A program made the translations under genes and the position numbers. Of a stretch of 64,000 bases of DNA, positions 21,771 to 31,793 are shown piece by piece. The notes under the pieces are model-generated. The model saw nothing but the letters and a program-made list of their open reading frames with translations. It did not search any database and was not told the origin of the DNA. Where the stretch lies: the NCBI GenBank assembly GCA_023333565.1, contig JAJKFH010001934.1, positions 186,001 to 250,000 of the forward strand, read 5' to 3'. Source of the stretch: Puffinus mauretanicus (Eukaryota > Chordata > Aves > Procellariiformes > Procellariidae). How positions within the stretch are numbered: the stretch's first letter is position 1; every line of letters begins with the position of its first letter.

Positions 21771-24700
21771 ATGCTCCGGTCCCGCTGCTGGGATGGAGCC
21801 GGGCGGGGTGCAGTGGAGCTGGGGGGGGGGTGAAGCGGCACTGGGGGCACCCCAACCCCGCGATGTGGAGCCCAGCACTTATCAGGGTGCGGGCAGGAGC
21901 CCCTGGCAGCGGCCGATAAGATCCCCGAGGAGGAGCCGCCACGTCCCCCGGCTCCAGCCCCGTCCCTGCAGCCCGAGGTGCATCCGTGTGCCCGCGGAGC
22001 CGCATCCTGGCTCGGGGGGGCTGTCCGGACCCTCCAGCCCCCGCAGACAGGTAAGGACCCACCGTGCTGCCCGTCTGCGTGGGGACATGGGGTGGGGGAC
22101 AGCGAGGCTGGATGGGGCTCGGTAAAGGTTTGGGGGTTTTTAGGGCAGAGCCTCTATTTGCACCGTGCGCGGGGGGGGGGGGAAGTGCTCTTGGGGCAGC
22201 ACTGGGGAAACTGAGGCAGGAGGGCAGGTCTCCCTTGGCTTTGCTGGTCGTACCAAAGTCCCTGGGCTGGAATTCCCATCCTGGCATCTGTCCAGGTCCC
22301 CTTCGCAGGTTGGGGTTACCTTAATGCTTAGGAGACGCCGGAGAACCCCTGGGGTGCAGGGGGGGGGGTCCTGCCTGCGCTGGCCGGGCTTGTGCAAGGC
22401 GTCAGCCGGGGCCGAGCGGTTTTCCTTCAAGTATTCCCTGTATTTCCAAGGTGTCACCCTCTAACACCCAACCAGCGGGGGGACAACACCCTGCGGGGGA
22501 CCTGGGGGGTGCTTGGGGGTCCCTAGGGCAGCCCCCAGCCCCTGCCAGGGTGCCAGCTCCCTGCCCCAGAGAGTATTGGGTTTATTCCCCAAATATACTG
22601 GGAACGGCAAGAGCGAGCTTATTTTTAAGCGAGTCTAGTGTGATTTTAAGGAGGGTGCTTTGAGATTTTTAATGCTAGTGGCTTTTCTACCCTGGAAAAA
22701 AATATATGGAGGGGTCCGGCTGCGGGGTCTCGGGGACCTGGGGTGGCTGGAGGTCCTGGGGGGACGGCACCGGCGATTCAGCTGCGGTGAGGGGAAAATT
22801 GTGTTTTGTGTGTTGGTTTTTCAAAAGAAGTGAGAAAATGTTATCTTTTAGGGAACTGAAACAGCTCAGAAAACCAGACAATCATTAGGAAAGGGTCAAG
22901 GCGACAGGGAGGTTCTGTCCAAGGAGGGATTTTTCCTGCTGCCTTCTGGCTCTGAGACATCCGAAATATTTTGTTCAAATGGAAGAAATCCTCCAAGTAA
23001 AGGCGTCATTTCTGGTCATAAAGCCACGCCGGGAGGGGCCGAGCCTTTGGGGGAAAAAAAAAAAGAGAGGAAAAAACCCCTCTTTGCTGCAGTTTCACCC
23101 CAGCGTCTCTGACAAAATCAGCACCAGCATCTTGTGGGGTCACCGCTCTGCGTCCCCACCCCGTCTCGCTTTTCCCAGCAATATCAAATAAGCAGGATGA
23201 CACCAGCCGGGTCCCCAGCAATGCCACCCCAGCACCCAACCTCCAGCCCTGCAAACCCAGCCCAGGCTGGTGTTTAAACCCCAGGTGATATTTAAGCCCC
23301 GGGCGATGCATCGACAATTGCAAACCCATCGGGGATGGCGACCGGTTTGCAACGCCCGAGCAAGCGGTGCCCGGCGTGAATCGGAGCCTGGCGATGGGTT
23401 TCTCACCGGTGCCGGGGGGTGGGTGGAAGGTTGGTGCTCAGCGCGGCTCTGAGCCTCGCCCGGGGAGCTGCAAAGCAGGACGGCTCTTGAAAGTGTTAGT
23501 TTTAATGCCTTTTTTTTTTTTTTTTTTCCCCTTTTTTTGCCCTTAGCAGCAAGTCCTGCTTTGGCCTCCAAATTTTCCTCCCCAGTTGCCTCAGATTCAT
23601 TTTAAATCCACAAAGGATTTACCACGGGCACCCAGTGCTTCCCGTACTCCCAACAAACGGCCGCCAGCCGCGAGGACGCCCGGGAAGGATCAGCCCCTCG
23701 CTTTATTTTTTTCTCCATTTTTCTGCTGCAGCATCAAATAACTCAGGGGTGAGCCAGTGCCGTGGGCCGCCTCCACCTCATCGCCTGGGTCATTCTATCG
23801 GTTTAACCCCCTTCCTTTTTTCAGGTGGTCACAATTATAAACCAATAAATTCCTCATCCTGAGTTTAACCAAGACCTGCAATTTGTGTGCATGGATATAA
23901 TTTATCGGCAGCTTTCCTTGTCTTGCAGGGCAGGAGGCGTGTTAATAATCTCCCTACCTGCAGCTGATAGTTATGATCCCAATGGATGCAATTTTTTTGC
24001 ACTACAATTGCCTTCAATTTAAAAACGTAACGTTAGCGGTGTTTAAAATGCAGCAATGCAATGGGAAAATAATACTAATAATTGCACGCTGTGCTGAATG
24101 AGTGTTTGAAGGCTGATGGAGTCCAAAGTGCTTTTGCAAAATGGGCATTACCGGGGCTGAGCTGCCGTGCCATAACACGGGGAGGGTGCAGCGGCACCGT
24201 GCCATGCCGAGGGTCTTCTCTGGCCGAGCCCAGCGCCCGGCCGAGCTGCAGGAGGGATTTGAGCAGCCGGGATGGGGCTCAGCCCACCCAGGGGTTGGTG
24301 CGGGGCTGGAGATCAGGGGGAATATCCGCGCCCTGCGGCTGCGAGCAGATACCTGGACCCGCTGCGTGGGCTGGAGATGGATAAACTCAGGCTGGAAACA
24401 AAGCGGCTCTTCAAGGGGGAGGTGGGTGCAGGTCTCTGCCCCAGCTTGGCCCAGTGCCCGTCTCCGCAGGGCCGTGGGCAAGCCCATATCTCTCCCGTGG
24501 GATATCCCACGTCTCTGCCGTGGGATCACACGTTTCCCAGCGGTGAGCAGCTGCCTCGGCAGAGCCTCTGCCGTGGTCACCCCCGACTGCGATGGAGTCG
24601 AGCCCCGCAGCCCCAGTGCTCCCAGTCCCTCCCAGCCTCTTTCAGCAGTGGAGCCCCGAAGCCGCCCAGAGACCCCGGTGAGGGTTTTACGGGGCAGTGG

Positions 24701-25640
24701 GTGGGAAGCAAGGGACCGGCCCCTGCTCGCTGCCTGAGCTCATGGGAACAGAATGTGTCCTGTCCCTGGAGCCCAAAATATCCCCTGGCACCACCTGCGC
24801 CCGGCGCCAGCCCTGCTTCCACGCGTAACCCACACCGTGCCCAGCCCCGCCGGGGCTGCCAGCCCGCGGCCGTGCCACCGGGTCACTGCTGTGACCCTGT
24901 CATCATGGCACACACGTGGCGTTGCAGTTTCAGGACACTTAGCACGGCTTTTGCAGCTGTGTTTTACCTAGAAATGCACCTTTGCACCCTGCCAGCACCC
25001 AGCCTGTGCACCAACGTGGGCACCTTTGGGTTCCCGGTGCCAGGAGCCATCCCGCCGGTGGCTGGGAGCCAGAGTCCCTCCACAAGCCCCTCCAAAATCA
25101 GCTCGATCCTTGCAGGCACAGAGGGAAAGCTTCACAGGGCGGAGGCGGATGAGCGCCCAGCCCTCTGCTCCTTTGCAGCAGGTAATAAGCTGTTTGCTCT
25201 GGATTTAAGAGTGACAATTTGGCTGTCACTGGGAAGCTGACCTGCTGTCCTCACTGGGGACAAACTGGGCTTATCCCGGGGGACCTGCGGGCTCTGGGCA
25301 CCGTGGGCTGTAAATCCCAATTGGCTGCTGGAGCATTTTAGTCCTTGAAAAGCAGCCAGGCAGCAGCGATGGAATGGTTGCGGGGAGGGCTGGGACCGCA
25401 GGCAGCCCTAATTCATGATATGTCCCCAAGCTGCTGTCACCTCCCTTACCCCGGGCTCTGGGGTGCCATCCTGCACCCCCCAGCTCCGCGCCAGCTGGGG
25501 GCCAAAGCACCTCGATGGGTGCAAAGGGGTCCCCATCATATGCCCGTGCAATAGAGGGGAACAAACCAGCTCCACGGGCACCGCTGCTGCTCAGCCCTCA
25601 ACCCTCTATTTCATTGTCTGGCATCAGATTTTCAGCCCAA
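21771..25640. other. Intergenic region
   Basis: I see no supported gene. Long open frames on both strands between 24.0 and 25.2 kb reflect high GC content; they are Pro/Ser/Gly-rich, not splice-bounded and unlike any family I know. Small features: TTATCAG near 21889 and GATAAG near 21915 (GATA-type motifs), a T17 run near 23511-23527 and a perfect 16-bp palindrome at 24496-24511. Confidence 0.55.
24496..24511. repeat. Perfect 16-bp palindrome
   Basis: CGTGGGATATCCCACG is self-complementary over its whole length. A third GTGGGAT copy follows about 10 bases later. It is too short to mean much alone. Confidence 0.7.
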
Positions 25641-25850
25641 ACGATCTCCGGGCGAGCGGCCGGTCCCAGCCCCGGCCCGGAGGGACCTTTCCACGGCCGG
25701 GCGGGACCGGCCCGGGGCTGGCGGGGCCGGGGCTCGCTGGTCCCCGCCGCTCCGGCTGCTCCGCCCGCCGCTCCCGGCTTTCCTGGGTCGGCAGCGCCGC
25801 TCGCTGGGGGCCGGCAGCAGCGCTGAGAAGCGCTCGCTGCAACCAGCCCC
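25640..25850. other. GC/CpG-rich patch beside the minisatellite
   Basis: About 200 bp of very GC- and CpG-rich sequence abuts the left edge of the minisatellite. It contains repeated GGCCGG/CCGGCC blocks and an AGCGCT palindrome near 25820. It resembles a small CpG island, but I see no clear first exon or splice donor. Confidence 0.45.
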
Positions 25851-26600
25851 ATTGCAAACTGCCTTGCTGCAAACCTGCCCTGCTGCAAACCTCCCCGCTG
25901 CAACCAGCCCCATTGCAAACCTGCCCTGCTGCAAACCTCCCCACTGCAAACCTGCCCTGCAGCCCTGCTGCAAACCTCCCACTGCAACCAGCCCCATTGC
26001 AAACCTGCCCTGCTGCAAACCTGCCCTGCTGCAAATCTCCCCGCTGCAAACCTCCCCACTGCAAACCTGCCCTGCAGCCCTGCTGCAAACCTCCCACTGC
26101 AACCAGCCCCATTGCAAACCTGCCCTGCAGCCCTGTTGCAAACCTCCGTGCTGCAAACCTGCCCTGCAGCCCTGCTGCAAACCTGCCCTGCTGCAAACTT
26201 CCCCACTGCAAACCAGCCCCATTGCAAACCTGCCCTGCATCCTCGCTGTGAACCAGCCCTGCTGCAAACCTTCCACACTGCAAGCCTCCCGACTGCAAAC
26301 CTGCCCTGCATTCCCATTGCAAACCTTCCCCACTGTAAACCACCTCATTGCAAACCTTCCCTGCTGCAAACCTTCCCCAAATCCCCACTGCAAATCTTCC
26401 CCGCTGCAAACCTTGCCCGCTGCAAACCATCTCCCCATGTCCCTGCTGCAAACTGTTCCTGCTGCAAGCCTTCCCCACAGCTCCACTGCTGGCCCCACTG
26501 TCAACCCTCCCTGTGTCCCTGCTGCCGGCCCCACTGCAAACTGTCCCCATGTCCCTGCTGCCAGCCCCACTGCCATCCCTGCCCATCTTGCTGGGATGTG
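25846..26600. repeat. Minisatellite, left arm with degenerate end
   Basis: The array is built mostly of 15-, 16- and 24-bp units made from 8-bp blocks: CTGCAAAC, CTGCCCTG and CAGCCCTG. Units are regular from 25846 to about 26250 and degrade progressively toward 26600. Frames stay open across it on both strands and give Cys/Pro/Leu- or Gly/Gln-rich peptides. These are by-products of the repeat and not evidence of a protein. Confidence 0.93.
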
Positions 26601-26604
26601 GGGA

Positions 26605-26937
26605 AGGTTTGCAATGGGGTGGTTGCAGTGGGAGGTTTGCAGCAGGGCTGCAGGGCAGGTTTGCAGCAGGGCAGGTTTGCAGCAGGGCTGCAGGGCAGGT
26701 TTGCAGCAGGGCAGGTTTGCAGCAGGGCTGCAGGGCAGGTTTGCAGCGCGGAGGTTTGCAGCAGGGCTGCAGGGCAGGTTTGCAGCAGGACAGGTTTGCA
26801 GCATGGAGGTTTGCAGTGGGGCTGCAGGGCAGGTTTGCAATGGGGTGGTTGCAGTGGGAGGTTTGCAGCAGAGCTGAAGGGCAGGTTTGCAGCGCGGAGG
26901 TTTGCAGCAGGGCTGCAGGGCAGGTTTGCAGCGGGGA
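26605..26937. repeat. Minisatellite, right arm (inverted)
   Basis: The same repeat family continues here as its reverse complement (GTTTGCAG, CAGGGCAG, CAGGGCTG). The switch in orientation is sharp, near 26600. Segments of 60-76 bp match the left arm almost perfectly in inverted orientation, for example 26699-26774 against about 26122-26198 with about two mismatches by eye. The arms are separated by a degenerate centre of roughly 200 bp. Confidence 0.93.
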
Positions 26938-29900
26938 AAACTGGGAAAGGACCTCCTCATCCCATTTTCTTGCTGAGTGACTGGTTCACAGGGTGGCGGG
27001 GGGATGAGGGCCCACCCCAGGAAACAGAAAATCCCCTCTCCACGTGGGATTTGGAGCATCCCTGTTCCTTCCGAGAGATCAGCAAGAGCTGGCTGCCCAC
27101 CCTCGACGTGGGGGCAGTTTGGGTCTCAGACCCCATCCCCAGCACTGCCCTTGCTCTGCCTGTGCCTGGTTGGCCACGGAGGGAGATGCCCCATCTTCCT
27201 CCCTTCCCACCCGCCCCATCTTCCTCCCTTCCCACCGGGCACAGGGGTTGGGGGACTCCCTGGGGACCTAGGGAAAGCATGGCTGGAAGCTGAATGCACG
27301 AAATGGATGCTCTTATCTAAAAAACACCTGGAAGAGGAGTAGGGGTGGAAAGCAAAGGTGCTGAGCAGGGCAGAGCCCCAGCTGGGCTTCACTGCTCCCC
27401 GCAGGGGCCGGTTGCCTCCGAGCAAGCTCTGCAGCACACAGCGCATTGCAGGAGCAAAGCTTTTTCCTCTCGTTATTTTCCTGACACCTCGAAGGGGTCC
27501 CTCTAACCGCCGGGAGCTTTGGGGAGGAGGGTTTGACATCCAGAGCCGGGGTTTTTAACAGCTCCCGCGGGCTGGAGGTGGGTTGTCACAGCAGCCTGCG
27601 CCTTGCTGGAACCAGGACACAGCCCTTCAGCTCGGATTTTGCTCCTGCAAGGATGCTGCTCGGCATCCAGGAGCTGTCGCGGGGGTTTGCGCCCCGTTCC
27701 CCTGACCCCTCGCAGGATAACGCCTCTGCTGTTTAATCACCCAGCGGGTGGGCTCCGAGCACGACTCATAAAATATGGATGGTCTTGAGCTGCTAATGCC
27801 AGCCAGCCCCTGTCGTGACTGAGGAAGGTGGCTCCGAGCACAGCACCCCGGGGTGGGCTCATCGCCCCCCCCCCCACGGCACCTTTGCACCCACAAGTCG
27901 CACGGGGACGAGGACACAAGGGGTTTCCCCATGCCCCAGACCATCGTTGCCATCCACGTGTGCACGGGACGCTGCTCGTGCCGGCGCTGGGAAGGGTGCA
28001 TCGCCCGGCGGCAGCTCCTCCGGCTGATAAAAATCGCTGTTCCTGGCTGAGGCGTTAGAGGAAGCTCCTTGTAGGCGCTGGCTTGGCTTTGCGAGCCCTC
28101 CAAGATGGTTTCTCCAGGGTTTAGAGGTGCAGGAGCTGTCGGAGCAGGCGCGGGGGAGCTGATGGATGTCCCTGGCCGTTCCTGCTGGGAAGGAGGGCGA
28201 GCTGGCGAGCATCTCCCCTCAGTCCTGGCCCGGCTGAAATCAGTAGGATTCCACCACGAGCTGCTTTAGCATCCCACGTGTTTAAGGAGGGTGGTTTACG
28301 GCTTGACCCTCACTCCCGGTTCCATCCCAGGCAAGGCTGCCCTTGGGTTTTGCTCCCCTGCGGCGAGCGGGACGGTCGTGAGCATCCTCGCCCCGTGCCG
28401 CGGAGCCGGGCCGGTGTAGACACACGATGGCCATTTCCAGCCGCTCTGGTGACTTTTCGCTCCGTGGCTGAAAGGGGAACCCCAACCGCGACTGAAGGAT
28501 GAGTCACATTTCCCAGAGCCGGCTACAGAAGAAGGAAATTAAATACATATATTTACACGGAAAAGGGAAAGAGCGAGCTCTGGGTGGCTAGCACGCGCTT
28601 GGCGTGTTTCCAGAGGGGAAGCCGTGACAGCGAAAACCTGGGGTTTGTCACGGGGGAAGGTGACCTGTGTGTCACGAGGGGATGGTGGGGAGCTGGGGCG
28701 GTGCGGTGACCCCCGCCCGGGTGATGCAGCCCGATGGGGAGAAGCCGCTGAGCATCAGTAACGCACCCACGCGCACCGTGGGAAACCGGAGCTGCGCCCG
28801 GGAGCTGCGGGAGAGCGGCCGGGAGCGATTTGGATTGTGGCTCCTGACATCGCTCGCTTTCTCCCGGCATCTCGGATGCTCCTTGGCTCGGGAGGGAGAG
28901 CTCACCCAAATCGGGGGGCAGGAGGATGCAGCCCCAGGGTCTCCTTGTCAGCATCCCGTAGCTGCTGGGAGCACTGGTAATACTTAAAAATAGTATCAGC
29001 ATCACCGGGAGAGTAAAGGCTGCGGTTTCCCAGCTCGGGAGACAGCCCCGGCGCAGCTTTCCCTGCAGAAATCCCTCGCAGAGCCTTGAACATCCCAGGA
29101 TTTATTTGCCGGAGACCTGGAGGCTACCAATTAATGAGGCTGCGATGGAAACGTGGCACAGAGGAACCCGAAGGTGGGGGAGAGGGCGCCCGGGGAAAGC
29201 AGGGGGGGTCGTAGGAGATCAGGAATCCCTCGGACAGACGTGCCAGCACCCCCCCAGGTTTTTGGGGGTGAGCTTTCCCTCGCCAGGGTGCTAAGGGCTA
29301 AATCCACCTCCCAGGTGTGACCCAGGGAACATCATCTCAGGCTTCCGCGGGCAAAACCCTATTCCCGGGGCACGGGGAGGTGAACTCGGTGCCGGTTGAG
29401 GCAGAGATGCTGGGGGGATGGGAGATTTCAGGTGGTTTTGCAATGATTCGGGGTTCGGGGCGCGGTGCTGGGAGGTGCTCGCTGGCCGGGGACGACGGGC
29501 GGGTGCTGCCGCAGACCCACGGGGCGAGGGGTGCCCACCCCAGGAGGGGTCTTAATGCCACGGGGAACAAACCGGGCTTTGACATGTGCCCCCCCTTTCA
29601 AGCACAGAAAACGCAGCAGCAAATCAAAACAACCTCAGTTTTATTATTTGAAGGTGATGTTTTGCTTTGAGGGGATGGGACACACGAGCTTTGCCTCTGG
29701 GTGGACGTCGGGATCCACTAACGGGGGGAAGCTGAGCCCCACCAGCCCCAGCGGGGCTCCCCGGAGGGGATTTAGAGCCGGGGTTCGGCGTGGGAGGGCT
29801 CAGGGATGCGGGTGGATGCCGGCGTGGGGAGATGCCGTGCCGGGAGGGAACGGCGCGGCCGGACAAACAACGTGGCCAGACAAACGACCATCGACTGGGA

Positions 29901-30640
29901 ATCGGACGGCGGCAAATGAGCACATGGCCGGGCTCGCCGGCACCGGGGACTCGCTCCCGCCGCAGCGCAGTGGTTGTTAAAAAGTTGGTGTTAAGCTGTG
30001 GGCGAGGATGAGGGGTTTTTGGGTTTTTTTTCCTGGTATAGAAAGTGTTTGTTTCGGTAATTTGATGTATTACAGTGATTGCAAACTTTCATATAAAAAT
30101 GAATCCAAAGGGTTTGTTGACATTTGAGCTTTCACCAGAGAGAATGGAAATTAAAAATATATATTAAAAAAAATATATATTCCCTTGTTTTGCTCAAGGA
30201 CGTTAAATACTCCCTCCCTCCAGCAGGTCAGATCTGAAGCCCCGTGCGTGCCCCACGAGCATTTTAATCCTGATTTTCTGTCCCTGGGCCAGCCGGTGGC
30301 CCCGTAAAACCCCTCGCCCCGTGATTTAGGGCAATCGCCCAAGGGGAAGGGGAAGGGGCAGTGGGGTTCGATGCCCCGTGGATGTACCGACGGCTTTGCC
30401 CCCTCCTCCCCACGCCCCGGCTGTGCCCTGCGGCCCGGGAGCCCGTTTGGGGGACGAGGACACGTCACCCTGTTTCCCCAGGGGCTCCCATACAAGCTAA
30501 CGAACAATTAGAGAGTCAAATCTTCACCCCAGTAATTAGACAGACTCATGTGGAGGTTGGTGACAGTGTCAACGGTGCCACGTCCCTTTGGAGCCGTGCT
30601 ATAGCCCCGCTGGGGTCGGGGTGCGGGGAGGGGGCTCACC
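26938..30640. other. Intergenic region
   Basis: I see no supported gene. The sequence is GC-rich with scattered CpG. Minor repeats: two near-identical blocks of about 27 bp (CCCATCTTCCTCCCTTCCCA core) at 27189-27235, a duplicated GGCCGGACAAAC/GGCCAGACAAAC block at 29858-29889, two copies of AAATATATATT near 30155-30180, and (GGGGAA)3 near 30342-30358. Confidence 0.5.
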
Positions 30641-31610
30641 CCACACCTCACCCCCACTCTTCCCACTGCCCCCCAATACTCCACCCCACAGCACCCCATT
30701 GACACACCAGTCCCAGCTTCCCCCAGCCCCAAATTCCTCCATGCGATGCCCTAATTGATGCCAAGTCCCCCCCAGCAGTACCCCGTATCCCACCTGGCCC
30801 CCAGTCCCCACCCCACAGCACCCTGCTATCCGACTGACCCCAAAACCCCGTGTCACCCCAAATCCCTCCTTCTGCAGTGCTGCAGTAACTGGCCCAAGAC
30901 CCCCACCCCACAATACCCCAATGCCCCAGCTGACCCCAAATCTCCACTCCCCAGCACCCCAGCACCCTCTTGGCCCCCACATCCCCCAACCCCAAGTCCC
31001 AACCCCAAATCCTCCTAACCCCAAATCCTTCCTGTCCCCAAATGCCCCCCCCCCAGGGCACCCCATCACCCCCTGACCCCAAAGCCTCACCCCACGCCCC
31101 TCCAGCACCCCATCACCCCCCACCCCAAACCCCCAAAGCCGCCCTCACCCCCAACTCCAAAGCCTCACCTCAGCCCTCTCAGCACGCCATCACCCCCATC
31201 CCAACCCCCCCAGCACCCCCACACCCCCCACCCCAACTCCCCACGACCCCCCTCACCCCTTGACTCCAAAGCCTCACCCCCCAGCACCCTCGCACCCCAA
31301 ACCCCCACAACCCCTGTCACCCTGTGACCCCAAAGCCTCACTCCAACCCCTCCAGCACCCCATCACCCCCCACCCCAAATTCCCACGGTCTCCCTCACCC
31401 CAACACCCCCCCAGCACCCCATCACCCCCCCCCAAACCCCCACAGCCCCCCTCACCCTCAACCCCAAAGCCTCACTCCAACCACCCCCAGCACCCCAAAA
31501 CCCCTCACCCCAAATTCCCACGGCCTCCCTCACCCCAACCACCCGCCAGCACCCCAGCACCCCCCACCCCAAACCACCCCGGCCCCCGACCCCCCCTTCA
31601 CGTCCCTCCC
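30640..31610. repeat. C-rich low-complexity / degenerate minisatellite block
   Basis: About 970 bp of strongly strand-asymmetric sequence dominated by CACCCC, CCCCAA and CCAGCACCCC. Part of it shows a longer period: CACCCCAAATTCCCACGG followed by (T/C)CTCCCTCACCCC occurs at 31371 and again at 31506, 135 bp apart. The minus strand is dense in G runs and could form G-quadruplexes. The open frames are Pro-rich products of low complexity. Confidence 0.88.
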
Positions 31611-31614
31611 ACCG

Positions 31615-31745
31615 CCCCGTTCCGCGATGAGGGGGCGTGTCCTACCGCCGGAGGCGTGGCATGCCGTGAAGGGGCGTGGCCTCCTGGCGGGCGGACTACA
31701 ACTCCCGGCATGCTCCGCGCGCCCCTTCCCCCCGAGGCTTCCGGC
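31615..31745 (+). promoter_or_regulatory. CpG-island core promoter of an unidentified plus-strand gene
   Basis: This TATA-less promoter has three GGCGTG (KLF/Sp-type) boxes at 31634, 31653 and 31673, a full ZNF143-type site (31695-31713) and an ETS core GCTTCCGG (31737-31744), in CpG-dense DNA that extends to about 32200. The orientation is inferred from the splice donor at 31793. Divergent transcription is possible. Confidence 0.7.
31695..31713 (+). promoter_or_regulatory. ZNF143 (SBS-type) site, second promoter
   Basis: ACTACAACTCCCGGCATGC is a near-consensus ZNF143/Staf element, a better match than the one in the SESN2 promoter because the GCATGC end is complete. Confidence 0.75.
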
Positions 31746-31793
31746 GGGGCCGGCCCGGGAGCGGCGGAGGGAGCCGGCGGCCGCGGGCAGCAG
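31715..31793 (+). other. Likely non-coding first exon of the right-hand gene
   Basis: GC-rich sequence downstream of the ZNF143/ETS cluster ends in GGGCAGCAG followed by a strong donor GTGAGGG. It contains no in-frame ATG-initiated ORF, so it would be 5' UTR. The left end is only a guess. In humans the plus-strand genes after SESN2 are MED18 and then PHACTR4. PHACTR4 has a CpG-island 5' UTR exon and a very long first intron, which fits the 32 kb of non-coding DNA that follows. MED18 is compact and its coding exon is not found. The PHACTR4 identity is inference from synteny only. Confidence 0.45.

Noticed and set aside
24272..25240. 322-codon plus-strand open frame
   Set aside because: Pro/Ser/Gly-rich, overlapped by open frames in other phases, no recognisable domain and no promoter. 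It is expected by chance in GC-rich DNA.
25624..27059. Long open frames on both strands across the minisatellite (up to about 475 codons, Cys/Pro or Gly/Gln-rich)
   Set aside because: They are by-products of a low-complexity repeat without stop codons: open on both strands, no splice-bounded exons, and composition set by the repeat unit.
20961..31600. Search for MED18 between SESN2 and the next promoter
   Set aside because: No open frame resembling MED18 was found, and there is no CpG-island start within this interval apart from the small patch at 25.64 kb.
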